A stretch of 43,764 bases of DNA from the NCBI GenBank assembly GCA_002701385.1, contig NZVD01000018.1:1-43764 (forward strand). Reading direction: 5' to 3'. Position 1 is the stretch's first letter. Every line of letters begins with the position of its first letter. Shown piece by piece: positions 34,812 to 43,213 of this stretch. Source of the stretch: Rhodopirellula sp. (GTDB lineage: Bacteria > Planctomycetota > Planctomycetia > Pirellulales > Pirellulaceae). A program made the translations under genes and the position numbers. The notes beneath the pieces were generated by a model. It saw only the letters and a program-made list of their open reading frames with translations. It had not been told where the DNA came from and searched no databases.

Positions 34812-35648
34812 ATGAACCGCCCTCCCCACACACAGAACCTTCCTGAACCATCTGTTATCCCACAGGAAGGGTGGCATTGCTCACACTTCTATTACGCGTT
34901 CGACCGAGCAGCGATCCAGGCGTTTTCGACGGATCAGTTAGAAGCAGCAAAGGTCGAGTTTGTTAGTGTGCTTACCAGCACTGAAGACGGCCCTGAGCGT
35001 CTACAGGTCAGTATTGTCTCGGGCCACAAAGCGGATTTCGGACTGATGGTGATGGATCCAAATCCACTCACAATCGACCGTGCGCATCAACGCCTGCTCA
35101 ACACCCAACTGGGAGCTGGCCTAACCACAACCTATAGCTTTGTTTCCGTCACGGAGATCTCCGAGTACGTCCCTACCATTGAGCAATATGCTGCTCGACT
35201 AGTACAAGAAGGTGAAGACGAAGGAAGCCCTGCCTACGAAGCTAAGCTCAATGCGTATAAACAACGCGAGCCCATTATGCGAAAGCAGCGTCTTACACCA
35301 GATTTCCCTGAATGGCCCGCCACCTGCTTCTATCCGATGAACAAAATCCGCATCCCGAATGCCAATTGGTTCATGATGGATCACTCGGAACGAAATAAAC
35401 TAATGGCAGAACATGCTCGCAGTGGGATGGAATTTGCCGGCAAGGTCCAACAGTTAATCACCACGTCGGTTGGCCTGGATGATTGGGAATGGGGTGTCAC
35501 CCTTTGGGCTCGGAACCCGGAATATCTCAAAGACATTGTTTATCGAATGCGGTTTGATGAAGCTAGCGCCAAATACGCTGAATTCGGACCGTTTTACACA
35601 AGCTATATCGCCACGGCCGAAGAAGTCTTAAGTCACTGCGGGATTTAA
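34812..35648 (+). CDS. hemQ: Coproheme decarboxylase HemQ (chlorite dismutase family)
   Basis: The 278-aa protein matches the HemQ branch of the chlorite dismutase family. The proposed reactive Tyr and nearby Lys appear as Y174 and K178 in FYPMNKIR, fitting Y145/K149 of the characterised enzymes. The proximal haem ligand is expected at H201 in AEHARSGMEF. The family signature VQQLITTSVGLDDWEWGVTLWA and RMRFDEASAKYAEFGPF are complete. HemQ converts coproheme III to haem b using peroxide, the last step of the coproporphyrin-dependent pathway. The ribosome site CGGAG precedes the ATG. The neighbouring haem-pathway genes are not in the window. Confidence 0.93.
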   Translation: MNRPPHTQNLPEPSVIPQEGWHCSHFYYAFDRAAIQAFSTDQLEAAKVEFVSVLTSTEDGPERLQVSIVSGHKADFGLMVMDPNPLTIDRAHQRLLNTQLGAGLTTTYSFVSVTEISEYVPTIEQYAARLVQEGEDEGSPAYEAKLNAYKQREPIMRKQRLTPDFPEWPATCFYPMNKIRIPNANWFMMDHSERNKLMAEHARSGMEFAGKVQQLITTSVGLDDWEWGVTLWARNPEYLKDIVYRMRFDEASAKYAEFGPFYTSYIATAEEVLSHCGI

Positions 35649-35683
35649 GCAGAACTAACGAGCCGGAACCGATGTCTTAACCG

Positions 35684-36550
35684 CTAGGAAGCCTTCTCAT
35701 TAGTTGGCTCTTCCTTAGGCGGCGTTTGGGTAGCCTTGGGCATTTCGATCTGCTCTGCCCACTTTTTCACCTGGGTAAATATCTCCGCATCGGAAGCCAA
35801 TGCCTTAGGTTCCTGTTTGGTTACTTCCCCTGGGCGATTCACCAAAATCAGCCGTACGGGAGTCCGAACTTCAGGCACCTTGACGGCGTTAGCGTGGTAT
35901 TCCAGGAAATTGTTGTCCTTCGTACTCTCTACCGCGATATCCATTGTCGCCGTAGGGAAGTTGGAAACGCAAATCAATGATCCGTCATCGCCGTAATACC
36001 GTTGCTTTCCTGTGGACGCTTCTTTCCAAAATCCACTACCAGCAAACACCCACGCGTGTCCTAATGTTTTCTTGCTCCGGCCTTTGGTGATCCATTGTTG
36101 AGCGGCGATCGTCTGAATCTTGCCTTTTTCGTCCTTCCACACACAAATTACATCAATGACTGAGCCGCTTGCAGAAATATATTCCGGGTCAAACTTTACT
36201 GGTGAGCCTGTTTTTGCCCCGATCGCCAGAAGAGCGGCGTGGACAAACCTAGCCGGCGATTTCACGGACACCACCGACTCATGCTCCTTGGTCCCTTGAG
36301 GACAGGCAAACATCTCCAGCGGTCCTTCTCGCAGGCAGATTTCGCCATCCGCAATCACCCATTTCCGGCTCAAATCGACCCACAGCCCTCCTTCCGGTAG
36401 TAGCGACAGAACAGAATTCCCTTTCTTCAGAGGCTTGAACTGAAGCAGTGGATTAGCTTCTGGCTTGGGTGAGGCAGGAGCCTGCCCCGACAATTCACTC
36501 TGACAGAGGGCAACTGCAAAAAGACAAGTGATCCACAGTGATTGCTTCAT
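35684..36550 (-). CDS. Secreted YdjY-domain protein
   Basis: This 288-aa protein has a signal peptide (MKQSLWITCLFAVALCQSEL). Residues about 55-215 fit the YdjY domain: WVIADGEICLREGPLEMFAC, KEHESVVSVKSPARFVHAAL, LAIGAKTGSPVKF and WKDEKGKIQTIAAQQWI. The domain's function is unknown; planctomycetes have many such proteins. The C-terminal part is Lys/Pro/Glu-rich. The gene is convergent with hemQ (35-base gap) and is 24 bases downstream of the 545-aa protein gene, so these two may share a transcript. Confidence 0.8.
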   Translation of the reverse strand: MKQSLWITCLFAVALCQSELSGQAPASPKPEANPLLQFKPLKKGNSVLSLLPEGGLWVDLSRKWVIADGEICLREGPLEMFACPQGTKEHESVVSVKSPARFVHAALLAIGAKTGSPVKFDPEYISASGSVIDVICVWKDEKGKIQTIAAQQWITKGRSKKTLGHAWVFAGSGFWKEASTGKQRYYGDDGSLICVSNFPTATMDIAVESTKDNNFLEYHANAVKVPEVRTPVRLILVNRPGEVTKQEPKALASDAEIFTQVKKWAEQIEMPKATQTPPKEEPTNEKAS

Positions 36551-36574
36551 TGTTAATTCCCGAACGATGACAGA

Positions 36575-38212
36575 TTATTCAATCTCAACGTATTCATAGA
36601 CCGTACCATCCTCCTGGAATTCACCAAAAGCAAATTCAGACGAATAGTTCTGCCCTAGCAAAGTGCGATTACCGAATTCCGTCAAAGATCGATAAAGTAA
36701 CCATTGTCGTTTACCAACTTGAATTCGGAATCCTGCAGCAATATCTTCGGGCTGTCTATCTAATTCTTCGGCAACAGACAGCCGACGCCAAGTATATTTC
36801 TTCGTAGCAGCCTTACCGTTTAAGACGAATAGTAGTGGTGCGTAGACGGCACGATGCTGACCTTTAGTCACACGGTAGCTGAGAACCTGTTGCTTGACAT
36901 TGAGCTCACCTTCTCGGTTTCCTACTCGCCATTCCGGCAATGCCAGCGGGAGAACGACCGCTTCCGGATTTTCTCCCCAAAGATATCCCTCATTGTGTTC
37001 GTCCGCTCCAAAATATTTAATGCCATCGGCCAATGTATATCTCTGCTCAAGGCAGAGGTCATCCCCTTCCGCATCCTTGGCACGTGATTTACCAGGCAGA
37101 ACGGCGTCACCGATCAGCAGCAAATTATCGTCTTTGGTAAGCAAGAATTGTTTCTGGATTCGCCAACCATCGCTCAGGATCGCCTCGAGCTCTAGATAGT
37201 CCACGTCTTCATCGCTCTCGTAACAGACCTCTTCCCAAGCACCTACCACAGCCAATGCTTCACCGGCGACGGTAACACGAGTGGCAAGTTGACATGAGAA
37301 GAGAGTTTTCCCGGACGAACGCAGTTCCGCCCAGACTTCATGGCCTGAATAGCGTACATAGGCTTCCCGGCGTTTTAATCCCCAACCAGTCCGTAACACC
37401 GCGATCTGGGATTCTTCCGAATGCAAACTACATTCTGGAAGATAGTGATCGGCAACCCGTTTCTTAAATTCTTTCTGCGGATACCCCAGTTGTGCTGCCA
37501 GCCGTCGATCGGAGCTATCTCCTCCAAGAAACAGTAACAGTTCGACAAATTCTTTGGAAAGTTTTAGCTTCCCCTCTTCTGAGAGGGTCGTAATATGACG
37601 ATCCCCGCCACTCAAGCTAAGAAGCTGACGCACGGCCCATTCGAAACGATTAACAAACGCCTTTTTAAGCTTCAGGTTGAGCGACTTTTTTCGGCCGCCA
37701 TTAAAGCATCTAGCCCAAACAGCCATAATCGCTGCGAAACGAGGCAAATGACGACCGTTGATCAGGCCATTCTCATCGAACAACTCATCAGAAGAGTCGG
37801 AAAGGAGCGACGCGGCACGCTTAAAAATTTTAGTTAGTTTACTATTTCCTGGACAGACTTGCGACAGAACAGATGGAATCTCAACACCTACTATGAGCAG
37901 CCCCCAGGGATTCGTCGACAATTTGAATTCCTTTAAGCATAACTCTAGGTAATCGCTGAGCTCATCAATCCATTCGCTCCGTGCTTGCTCATTGAAATTC
38001 GGCAGATCATAAGCAGTTGCCAACGCGACAAACACGGTTTGCGAAGAGGTGTCTCCTCGTTGCATCATGTCTAATAAGCCTGCGTGTCCCGCTCGACTTA
38101 ACTCAGACTTGGTAATAAGCTCAGGCAGTCCCCAATTTAGAGCTTTGGGAAACCTCTGGATTAATTCCAGCATACCCAAATTAGTCATCGAATCATGTTT
38201 CTTTTTGGTCAT
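36575..38212 (-). CDS. Protein of unknown function, 545 aa
   Basis: I do not recognise the family. There is no signal peptide and no membrane helix. The N-terminal half (about 1-260) is helical with PWGLLIVGVEIPSVLSQVCP and HLPRFAAIMAVWARCFNGG. The C-terminal half is beta-rich (EVWAELRSSGKTLFSCQLAT, QKQFLLTKDDNLLLIGDAVL), loosely reminiscent of a heparinase II/III-type all-helical plus beta-sandwich layout, but no catalytic motif could be assigned. Another in-frame ATG at 38188 is possible as start. It lies 65 bases downstream of the yggS stop on the same strand and upstream of the YdjY gene. Confidence 0.75.
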   Translation of the reverse strand: MTKKKHDSMTNLGMLELIQRFPKALNWGLPELITKSELSRAGHAGLLDMMQRGDTSSQTVFVALATAYDLPNFNEQARSEWIDELSDYLELCLKEFKLSTNPWGLLIVGVEIPSVLSQVCPGNSKLTKIFKRAASLLSDSSDELFDENGLINGRHLPRFAAIMAVWARCFNGGRKKSLNLKLKKAFVNRFEWAVRQLLSLSGGDRHITTLSEEGKLKLSKEFVELLLFLGGDSSDRRLAAQLGYPQKEFKKRVADHYLPECSLHSEESQIAVLRTGWGLKRREAYVRYSGHEVWAELRSSGKTLFSCQLATRVTVAGEALAVVGAWEEVCYESDEDVDYLELEAILSDGWRIQKQFLLTKDDNLLLIGDAVLPGKSRAKDAEGDDLCLEQRYTLADGIKYFGADEHNEGYLWGENPEAVVLPLALPEWRVGNREGELNVKQQVLSYRVTKGQHRAVYAPLLFVLNGKAATKKYTWRRLSVAEELDRQPEDIAAGFRIQVGKRQWLLYRSLTEFGNRTLLGQNYSSEFAFGEFQEDGTVYEYVEIE

Positions 38213-38277
38213 GTCTATCTGGCAAAGCGTGAGTGAGATTGGGCAAGTTTTAGATACGTCTCATATTTTAGCAATGG

Positions 38278-38979
38278 CTATCGCTCAATCCCATTAAACA
38301 AGCTGTTACCAACCCGCACCATGGTCGCGCCCTGTTCAATGGCTATATCATAATCGCGACTCATCCCCATCGAAAGTTCCCTAAGTTCAATTCCATCAGG
38401 CTTGACGGTTAACAGTCGTTCCTGCAATAAACGCATCTGCTCAAATTCCCGTCGTGCGCCATCTAGTCCTGAACCCAAGCCTGCCATTGCCATCAGCCCG
38501 CGGACTTTAATGCCAGCCATTTGCTCACACTCGTTGAGTACGCTTTCCATTTCTTCGGGGTTAAATCCGTGCTTGTTCTCATCGCCTGAAATATTAACTT
38601 CGACGAGGACATCCTGCTCCTTCTCAATGCGAACGGCTTCCTTACTTACTTCCCGCAACAACCTAAGGCTATCTGCTGCATGCATCAACGTAATCAGAGG
38701 CAATGTCCGACGCACCTTATTTCGTTGCAGGTGGCCGATCTGATGCCAACGAATCCCCTGCCCGTCGAGCGTCTCTGCTTTCTCCCAAAGTTGCTGTGGT
38801 CGATTCTCGCCTAAATCGAGCAACCCTGCGTCTACCACTGCCTGCGTAACTGATGCGTCGAAATATTTGCAAACAGCCACCAATGTAATCTCTTGAAATG
38901 ACTTTCCAGCCACCTTAGCCGCCTCAGCAATCCGCCCTTTCACTTCAGCAATGTTGTTCTCAATGATGCCCGAAATCAT
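38278..38979 (-). CDS. yggS: YggS-family PLP-binding protein (PROSC/PLPBP)
   Basis: The 233-aa protein matches YggS over its length. It has the PLP lysine K38 in LVAVCKYF, then GENRPQQLWEK, WHQIGHLQRNK, a VEVNISGDENKHGF strand, and LSMGMSRDYDIAIEQGATMVRVG near the end, which binds the phosphate. The family is involved in pyridoxal phosphate homeostasis and has no known catalytic activity. The residue before the lysine is Cys, where most homologues have Ser. Its ATG begins immediately after the stop of the upstream TIM-barrel gene, so the two are likely cotranslated. Confidence 0.94.
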   Translation of the reverse strand: MISGIIENNIAEVKGRIAEAAKVAGKSFQEITLVAVCKYFDASVTQAVVDAGLLDLGENRPQQLWEKAETLDGQGIRWHQIGHLQRNKVRRTLPLITLMHAADSLRLLREVSKEAVRIEKEQDVLVEVNISGDENKHGFNPEEMESVLNECEQMAGIKVRGLMAMAGLGSGLDGARREFEQMRLLQERLLTVKPDGIELRELSMGMSRDYDIAIEQGATMVRVGNSLFNGIER

Positions 38980-39804
38980 CTAATTCGTCTCCAATGCTTC
39001 CGCAATCCAATAATGCCACTTTTGCATTGACTCGATCGTGACCCGTTCGACTTCCGGCGATGAGATAAATTCGAACATCATCGGCCCGGCATAGGCATCT
39101 CCATGGAACTGGCGGACAACATCCGGCCAGTTTACTTCGCCTTCACACAACTCGGTCTCAATCACTCCGGCATTAGCCTGCTTGACGTGTAGCATCGAAA
39201 CCAGTGACTTATCCAGTGAGGCCACAACCTCCGCGATCCTCTCCGCTTCGTTAGCTAGCGAGAAATTCGCCGGGTCAAAGCAAAGCCACAGGTTTCGGGA
39301 ATTCGATCGTTCCCTGGATTGCATAAATGCCAGAAAGAACAAATCCCACTTCTGAAACGAATGTTCTATCGACAACCGCACGCCATCGTTATGCAAGTCG
39401 TCTGCTAACTCCGCTAAGCAACGGATTGTCTGATCTAAGTTAACCTCTGCCGTGTCCGAGTCACTGGTTATGTCGACGAGCCGCAGATGGGCATCACCGT
39501 TGCCCAGGGCAGATGCGATTTCTCTTCCCAGTTGAATGTCACACGCACTGCTGTCGAACCGTCCGCCAAAAAACGGGAAGCTCATCGCGTAATCAAAACG
39601 ACAGTGATAGTGTGCCTGAGCAATGTCCTGAAAAGCATCCAGATGCGTTGTTGTGTGGGAAGGCTCTAGATCGCCTAACGATCCCTGGCGAAATTCGATA
39701 TCCCGCATTTGTAAATCCGCCGCATGGGCAACTAACTCACGCAGCTTCACACCATTTTGCAGGTAGAAATTCCAGCAATTACTAACAATTCCAGTATTCA
39801 GCAT
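38980..39804 (-). CDS. Sugar phosphate isomerase/epimerase-like TIM-barrel protein
   Basis: The 274-aa protein has the AP endonuclease 2 / xylose isomerase-like barrel. Likely metal ligands are E147 (RLSIEHSF), D177 (LCFDPANF), H206 (MLHVKQAN) and E245 (MMFEFISS), in the standard order. There is no signal peptide. The substrate is unknown; family members isomerise sugars, inosose or hydroxypyruvate-type compounds. The start follows AGAGG. The gene is divergent from the decarboxylase (69 bases between starts) and directly abuts yggS downstream. Confidence 0.87.
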   Translation of the reverse strand: MLNTGIVSNCWNFYLQNGVKLRELVAHAADLQMRDIEFRQGSLGDLEPSHTTTHLDAFQDIAQAHYHCRFDYAMSFPFFGGRFDSSACDIQLGREIASALGNGDAHLRLVDITSDSDTAEVNLDQTIRCLAELADDLHNDGVRLSIEHSFQKWDLFFLAFMQSRERSNSRNLWLCFDPANFSLANEAERIAEVVASLDKSLVSMLHVKQANAGVIETELCEGEVNWPDVVRQFHGDAYAGPMMFEFISSPEVERVTIESMQKWHYWIAEALETN

Positions 39805-39873
39805 AACAACCTCTTCTTGTCACCTGTTTTACCATATAAAACAAATACTTTAAGTTCCCTTACGGCACAGAAC

Positions 39874-41319
39874 ATGCAAATCTCCGACGATCAATCGCCG
39901 CTCGAAGTTTCTGCCGAGCAGTTACGTCACGACGTTAATCGTGTTCTGGACTATCTCACCCAGCATTTGCAAACGCTCGACTCGCAACCAGCGTGGGATC
40001 TCGCCGATGACGACGCGTCAAATGTATCCGCCAGAGAAACGGTCCCGATAGAGCCCGGGCAATTTGACGCCATTATCGAAGACTTGTTTTCTAATCGTAT
40101 GACTCCCAGTTACAACCCGTCGTGCGGAGGCTATTTGGCCTACGTTCCTGGGGGAGGATTACCACATGCGGCTGTGGCGGATTTAATCAGCGGAATACTC
40201 AACAAATTTGTCACGCTATGGCAAGTTGCTCCTGGATTCGCCAATATAGAGGCCGACGTGATCGACTGGTTCTCCGGGATTGTTGGATTTCCAAATACGG
40301 CGGGGGGATACCTAACTACAGGTGGTTCCATGGCTAACTGGTCAGCGATTGTAACAGCACGCCGCGTTCAACTCGGAGACCAGTTTTTAGATGGGGTAAT
40401 TTACACCACCGAACAGTCCCACCACAGTGTCATGAAAGCTGCCGTCTTGGCTGGCTTCCCAGAGGCCAATGTCCGTCTGGTGTCCACCACCAATCTTGTG
40501 ATTGATGTTCCAGCACTTGAGGCTCAGATTCAAAGCGACCAGGAACGTGGGGCCCGTCCCTTTCTGGTGGTAGCCAATGCCGGCACGACCAATACGGGTG
40601 CGGTAGATGATCTTTCCACCATTGCACGCGTATGCAAAGAGCACAATCTCTGGCTACACACAGACGCGGCCTATGGCGGATTTTTCATGCTCACAAAACG
40701 TGGAAAAAATCGTTTGTCTGGGATTGAGTTATCAGATTCTATTACATTGGATCCGCACAAAGGGCTGTTTCTGCCCTATGGAACAGGGTGCCTATTGGTA
40801 AAAAATGCCTGCCATTTAGAGCAAGCCCATAAAGTCGCAGCTAAATACCTGCCGCCCTTTCAAGAAGAGTCCGATCGCATCGACTTCTGTGGGATATCTC
40901 CGGAACTATCCCGGGACTTTCGCGGACTACGCGTCTGGCTTCCCTTTAAGCTGTTTGGGACTCAAACATTTGCCGCCTATCTCGACGAGAAGCTTGATTT
41001 ATGCCAATACGCATTCAAACAAATCCAGGCGCTCGAACAGATCGAAATTCTGGCGGAACCAACCTTGTCTACCTTCGCCTTCCGCTATCGACCTCGCGAC
41101 TGCTCGCCCGGAGATGAACTGAACTCGCTCAATCAGAGGTTCTTAACCGAAGTCAATCGTACGAAGCGGTTTTTATTATCAGCAACGTATCTTGGAGATG
41201 AGTTCACGATTCGAATTTGTGTACTGTCTTTCAGAACTCACCAGCGTCATATTGACGACTGTGTAGAGGAGGTTAGACGGGTCACTCGCTTATTCAACGA
41301 CGGCAGCTCGACTAATTGA
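39874..41319 (+). CDS. Group II PLP-dependent amino acid decarboxylase
   Basis: Taken from the ATG at 39874 (481 aa); the frame is open from 39757, but that part overlaps the divergent gene and adds no conserved sequence. Group II hallmarks are present: GGGLPHAAVADLISGILNKF, the TTGGSMANWSAI PLP-phosphate loop, HTDAAYGG with the cofactor Asp, and SITLDPHKG with the Schiff-base lysine K296. The family includes aromatic amino acid, glutamate and diaminobutyrate decarboxylases; the closest general pattern is the aromatic one, but substrate cannot be assigned. It is expected to be cytoplasmic. The Nramp-type gene follows after 44 bases. Confidence 0.9.
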   Translation: MQISDDQSPLEVSAEQLRHDVNRVLDYLTQHLQTLDSQPAWDLADDDASNVSARETVPIEPGQFDAIIEDLFSNRMTPSYNPSCGGYLAYVPGGGLPHAAVADLISGILNKFVTLWQVAPGFANIEADVIDWFSGIVGFPNTAGGYLTTGGSMANWSAIVTARRVQLGDQFLDGVIYTTEQSHHSVMKAAVLAGFPEANVRLVSTTNLVIDVPALEAQIQSDQERGARPFLVVANAGTTNTGAVDDLSTIARVCKEHNLWLHTDAAYGGFFMLTKRGKNRLSGIELSDSITLDPHKGLFLPYGTGCLLVKNACHLEQAHKVAAKYLPPFQEESDRIDFCGISPELSRDFRGLRVWLPFKLFGTQTFAAYLDEKLDLCQYAFKQIQALEQIEILAEPTLSTFAFRYRPRDCSPGDELNSLNQRFLTEVNRTKRFLLSATYLGDEFTIRICVLSFRTHQRHIDDCVEEVRRVTRLFNDGSSTN

Positions 41320-41363
41320 TTACAATGGGAGCTAACATTTAGCAGCATGTAGGAGCTATAGGG

Positions 41364-42707
41364 ATGAATGAGCAAAATTCGGCTGAATCAGTGGACATCA
41401 TGGAAAATCGAAAATGGTACCAAGCAATTGGTCCGGGTATCATTACCGCCTGCGTCGTAATCGGTCCTGGAAGTATTCTGACCAGCAACAAGATTGGCTC
41501 CACTCAAGAGTACAGCATGATCTGGGTGGTCGTGGTCGCCTGCATTTTTATGATGTTTTTCATGTCGATGGGTGCGAGAATTGGCGTCTTGGCAAAATCC
41601 TCTCCCGGGAATCTTCTGAGAGAGCACTTAGGTGGTAGTGGAAAAGCACTTGCCATCCTCGTCGGATTATGTGTCTTTTTCATCTCGACAGCATTTCAAT
41701 TCGGGAACAATCTGGGAGTTCAATCCGCATTCAACGTTTACATGGACAAAAGTATCACCATGTATCTGGTCATCGCCTTCAATGCATTATCCATTTGCTT
41801 CCTGTTTGCATTCAAGGATTTCTACAAGGCGTTAGAAAAAGTCATGATGGTTTTTGTCGGACTTATGTTGCTTTGCTTTGCAGTCAATCTGATTTTTGCC
41901 AAACCAGCGATAGGGCAACTAGCCAAAGGTTTTCTGCCACTAGAAGCGGAGATCGATTTCAATACTCTTGGGCTAATCGGTACAACCTTTGTTGTTGCGG
42001 CTGCCTATTTTCAGGCTTATCTCGCCCGCCAAAAGGGTTGGTCTGTGAGCGAACTAAAGAATGGGTTGGTCGATGCAAGAGTCGGGTCGGTTATCATGGC
42101 GACGCTGACGATCATGCTGATGGCCACAGCTGGTACCGTCCTAGTTGGACAGAATCTTACCAATGTAGAGGAGGTCGCTGCAGGACTCGAACCAGCGTTT
42201 GGTGAAACCGGTAAAATGCTTTTTTGTATCGGGTTGTTTTCAGCAGCGTATTCGTCGTTTCTGGTTAACTCCATGATTGCCGGCTTCATTCTCTCTGACG
42301 GCTTAAACCTCGGCAGTGCCACGACCGACAAGGCTCCCCGCATTCTCACGACTGTCGTATTACTGACGGGTATGATCGTCGCATTATTCGTTGTTTGGCA
42401 GGATGTAGACCCTGTCCCTGCGGTTGTATTTGCTCAGGCCATTACTGTGATCGGAAATCCCTTACTTGCCGGTACATTACTTTGGATAACCAATAACCGA
42501 AAGATTATGGGAGACCACACCAACGGCCCAATCACAAACACGGTTGGGGTTTTAGGACTTCTCATCCTATTCGCAATGGCCTACCAAACGGCCTTCATAA
42601 AAATCCCAGAGAAGTTAAAATCGTTAGACAAGCCCGTTGCAGTTCAATCGATGACCCCAATGGGCGTTGGTAGCCACCAAACAACCGATCCACAACCGAA
42701 AGATTAA
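41364..42707 (+). CDS. Nramp-family transporter with altered metal site
   Basis: The 447-aa protein has about eleven hydrophobic segments and aligns by eye with Nramp/MntH. The first helix reads GPGIITACVVIGPGSILTSN, where canonical members have DPGN, and the sixth reads TTFVVAAAYFQAYLARQKG, where they have the MPHN-type motif. Thus the Asp, Asn and Met that bind Mn2+/Fe2+ are missing. The fold is likely kept, while substrate or coupling should differ. The C-terminal 45 residues are hydrophilic. The ribosome site AGGAG (41350-41354) sits nine bases before the ATG. The next gene begins three bases after the stop. Confidence 0.88.
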   Translation: MNEQNSAESVDIMENRKWYQAIGPGIITACVVIGPGSILTSNKIGSTQEYSMIWVVVVACIFMMFFMSMGARIGVLAKSSPGNLLREHLGGSGKALAILVGLCVFFISTAFQFGNNLGVQSAFNVYMDKSITMYLVIAFNALSICFLFAFKDFYKALEKVMMVFVGLMLLCFAVNLIFAKPAIGQLAKGFLPLEAEIDFNTLGLIGTTFVVAAAYFQAYLARQKGWSVSELKNGLVDARVGSVIMATLTIMLMATAGTVLVGQNLTNVEEVAAGLEPAFGETGKMLFCIGLFSAAYSSFLVNSMIAGFILSDGLNLGSATTDKAPRILTTVVLLTGMIVALFVVWQDVDPVPAVVFAQAITVIGNPLLAGTLLWITNNRKIMGDHTNGPITNTVGVLGLLILFAMAYQTAFIKIPEKLKSLDKPVAVQSMTPMGVGSHQTTDPQPKD

Positions 42708-42710
42708 AGT

Positions 42711-43118
42711 ATGGACTTAACACCAGAAGACGAATTGCTTGTCTTAAACGAACGATTACTCGAATCAATCGATAACAACGATTACGAAACCTACACGGAC
42801 CTATGTGACGTCAATCTCAGTGCTTTTGAACCAGAAGCGATGGGGCAACTTGTGGAAGGCCTCCCTTTCCATGCGTTTTACTTGATGCGAGAAGGTTCAG
42901 GCACGGCCAAGCAATCGACCATCTGTTCGCCGCGTGTCCGCATGCTAGGTGACGATGCCGCCGTAGTCACTTTCGTACGACTCGTTCAAACTCAATCTCC
43001 AGCCAACGGAGATGCCGTCTCGAGCTGTGAAGAAACCCGAGTATGGCACAAAGTCAATGGTCAGTGGAAGCATGTCCATTTCCACCGCAGTTTTGCCGGC
43101 AGTGTGGAACTCGGCTAA
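42711..43118 (+). CDS. CaMKII association-domain-like protein (NTF2 fold)
   Basis: The 135-aa protein resembles the association domain of CaM kinase II (NTF2/SnoaL-type cone fold). Visible features are an N-terminal helix LLVLNERLLESIDNNDYETY, the middle CDVNLSAFEPEAMGQLVEG, LPFHAFYL, then VRMLGDDAAVVTFVRLVQ and the final ETRVWHKVNGQWKHVHFHRS. In animals the domain oligomerises the kinase; in bacteria it stands alone and its ligand is unknown. It lies three bases after the Nramp-family gene, strongly suggesting a shared transcript. Confidence 0.88.
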   Translation: MDLTPEDELLVLNERLLESIDNNDYETYTDLCDVNLSAFEPEAMGQLVEGLPFHAFYLMREGSGTAKQSTICSPRVRMLGDDAAVVTFVRLVQTQSPANGDAVSSCEETRVWHKVNGQWKHVHFHRSFAGSVELG

Positions 43119-43213
43119 GGCCGCCTGACAAATCCGAGCATGCTTCAAGAGAGCCCATGTGCCAGTGGGGCATACATGCCCCATTGCCATAAGGCAGGAG
43201 TCCTACCCATCCA

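Noticed and set aside
39757-39873. Upstream extension of the decarboxylase gene
   Set aside because: It overlaps the start of the divergent TIM-barrel gene and adds 39 residues without similarity to the family.
41669-42205. Plus-strand open frame of 178 codons in another frame of the Nramp-type gene
   Set aside because: The overlapping frame encodes a membrane protein with clear family features; this one is Arg/Ser/Cys-rich without a fold.
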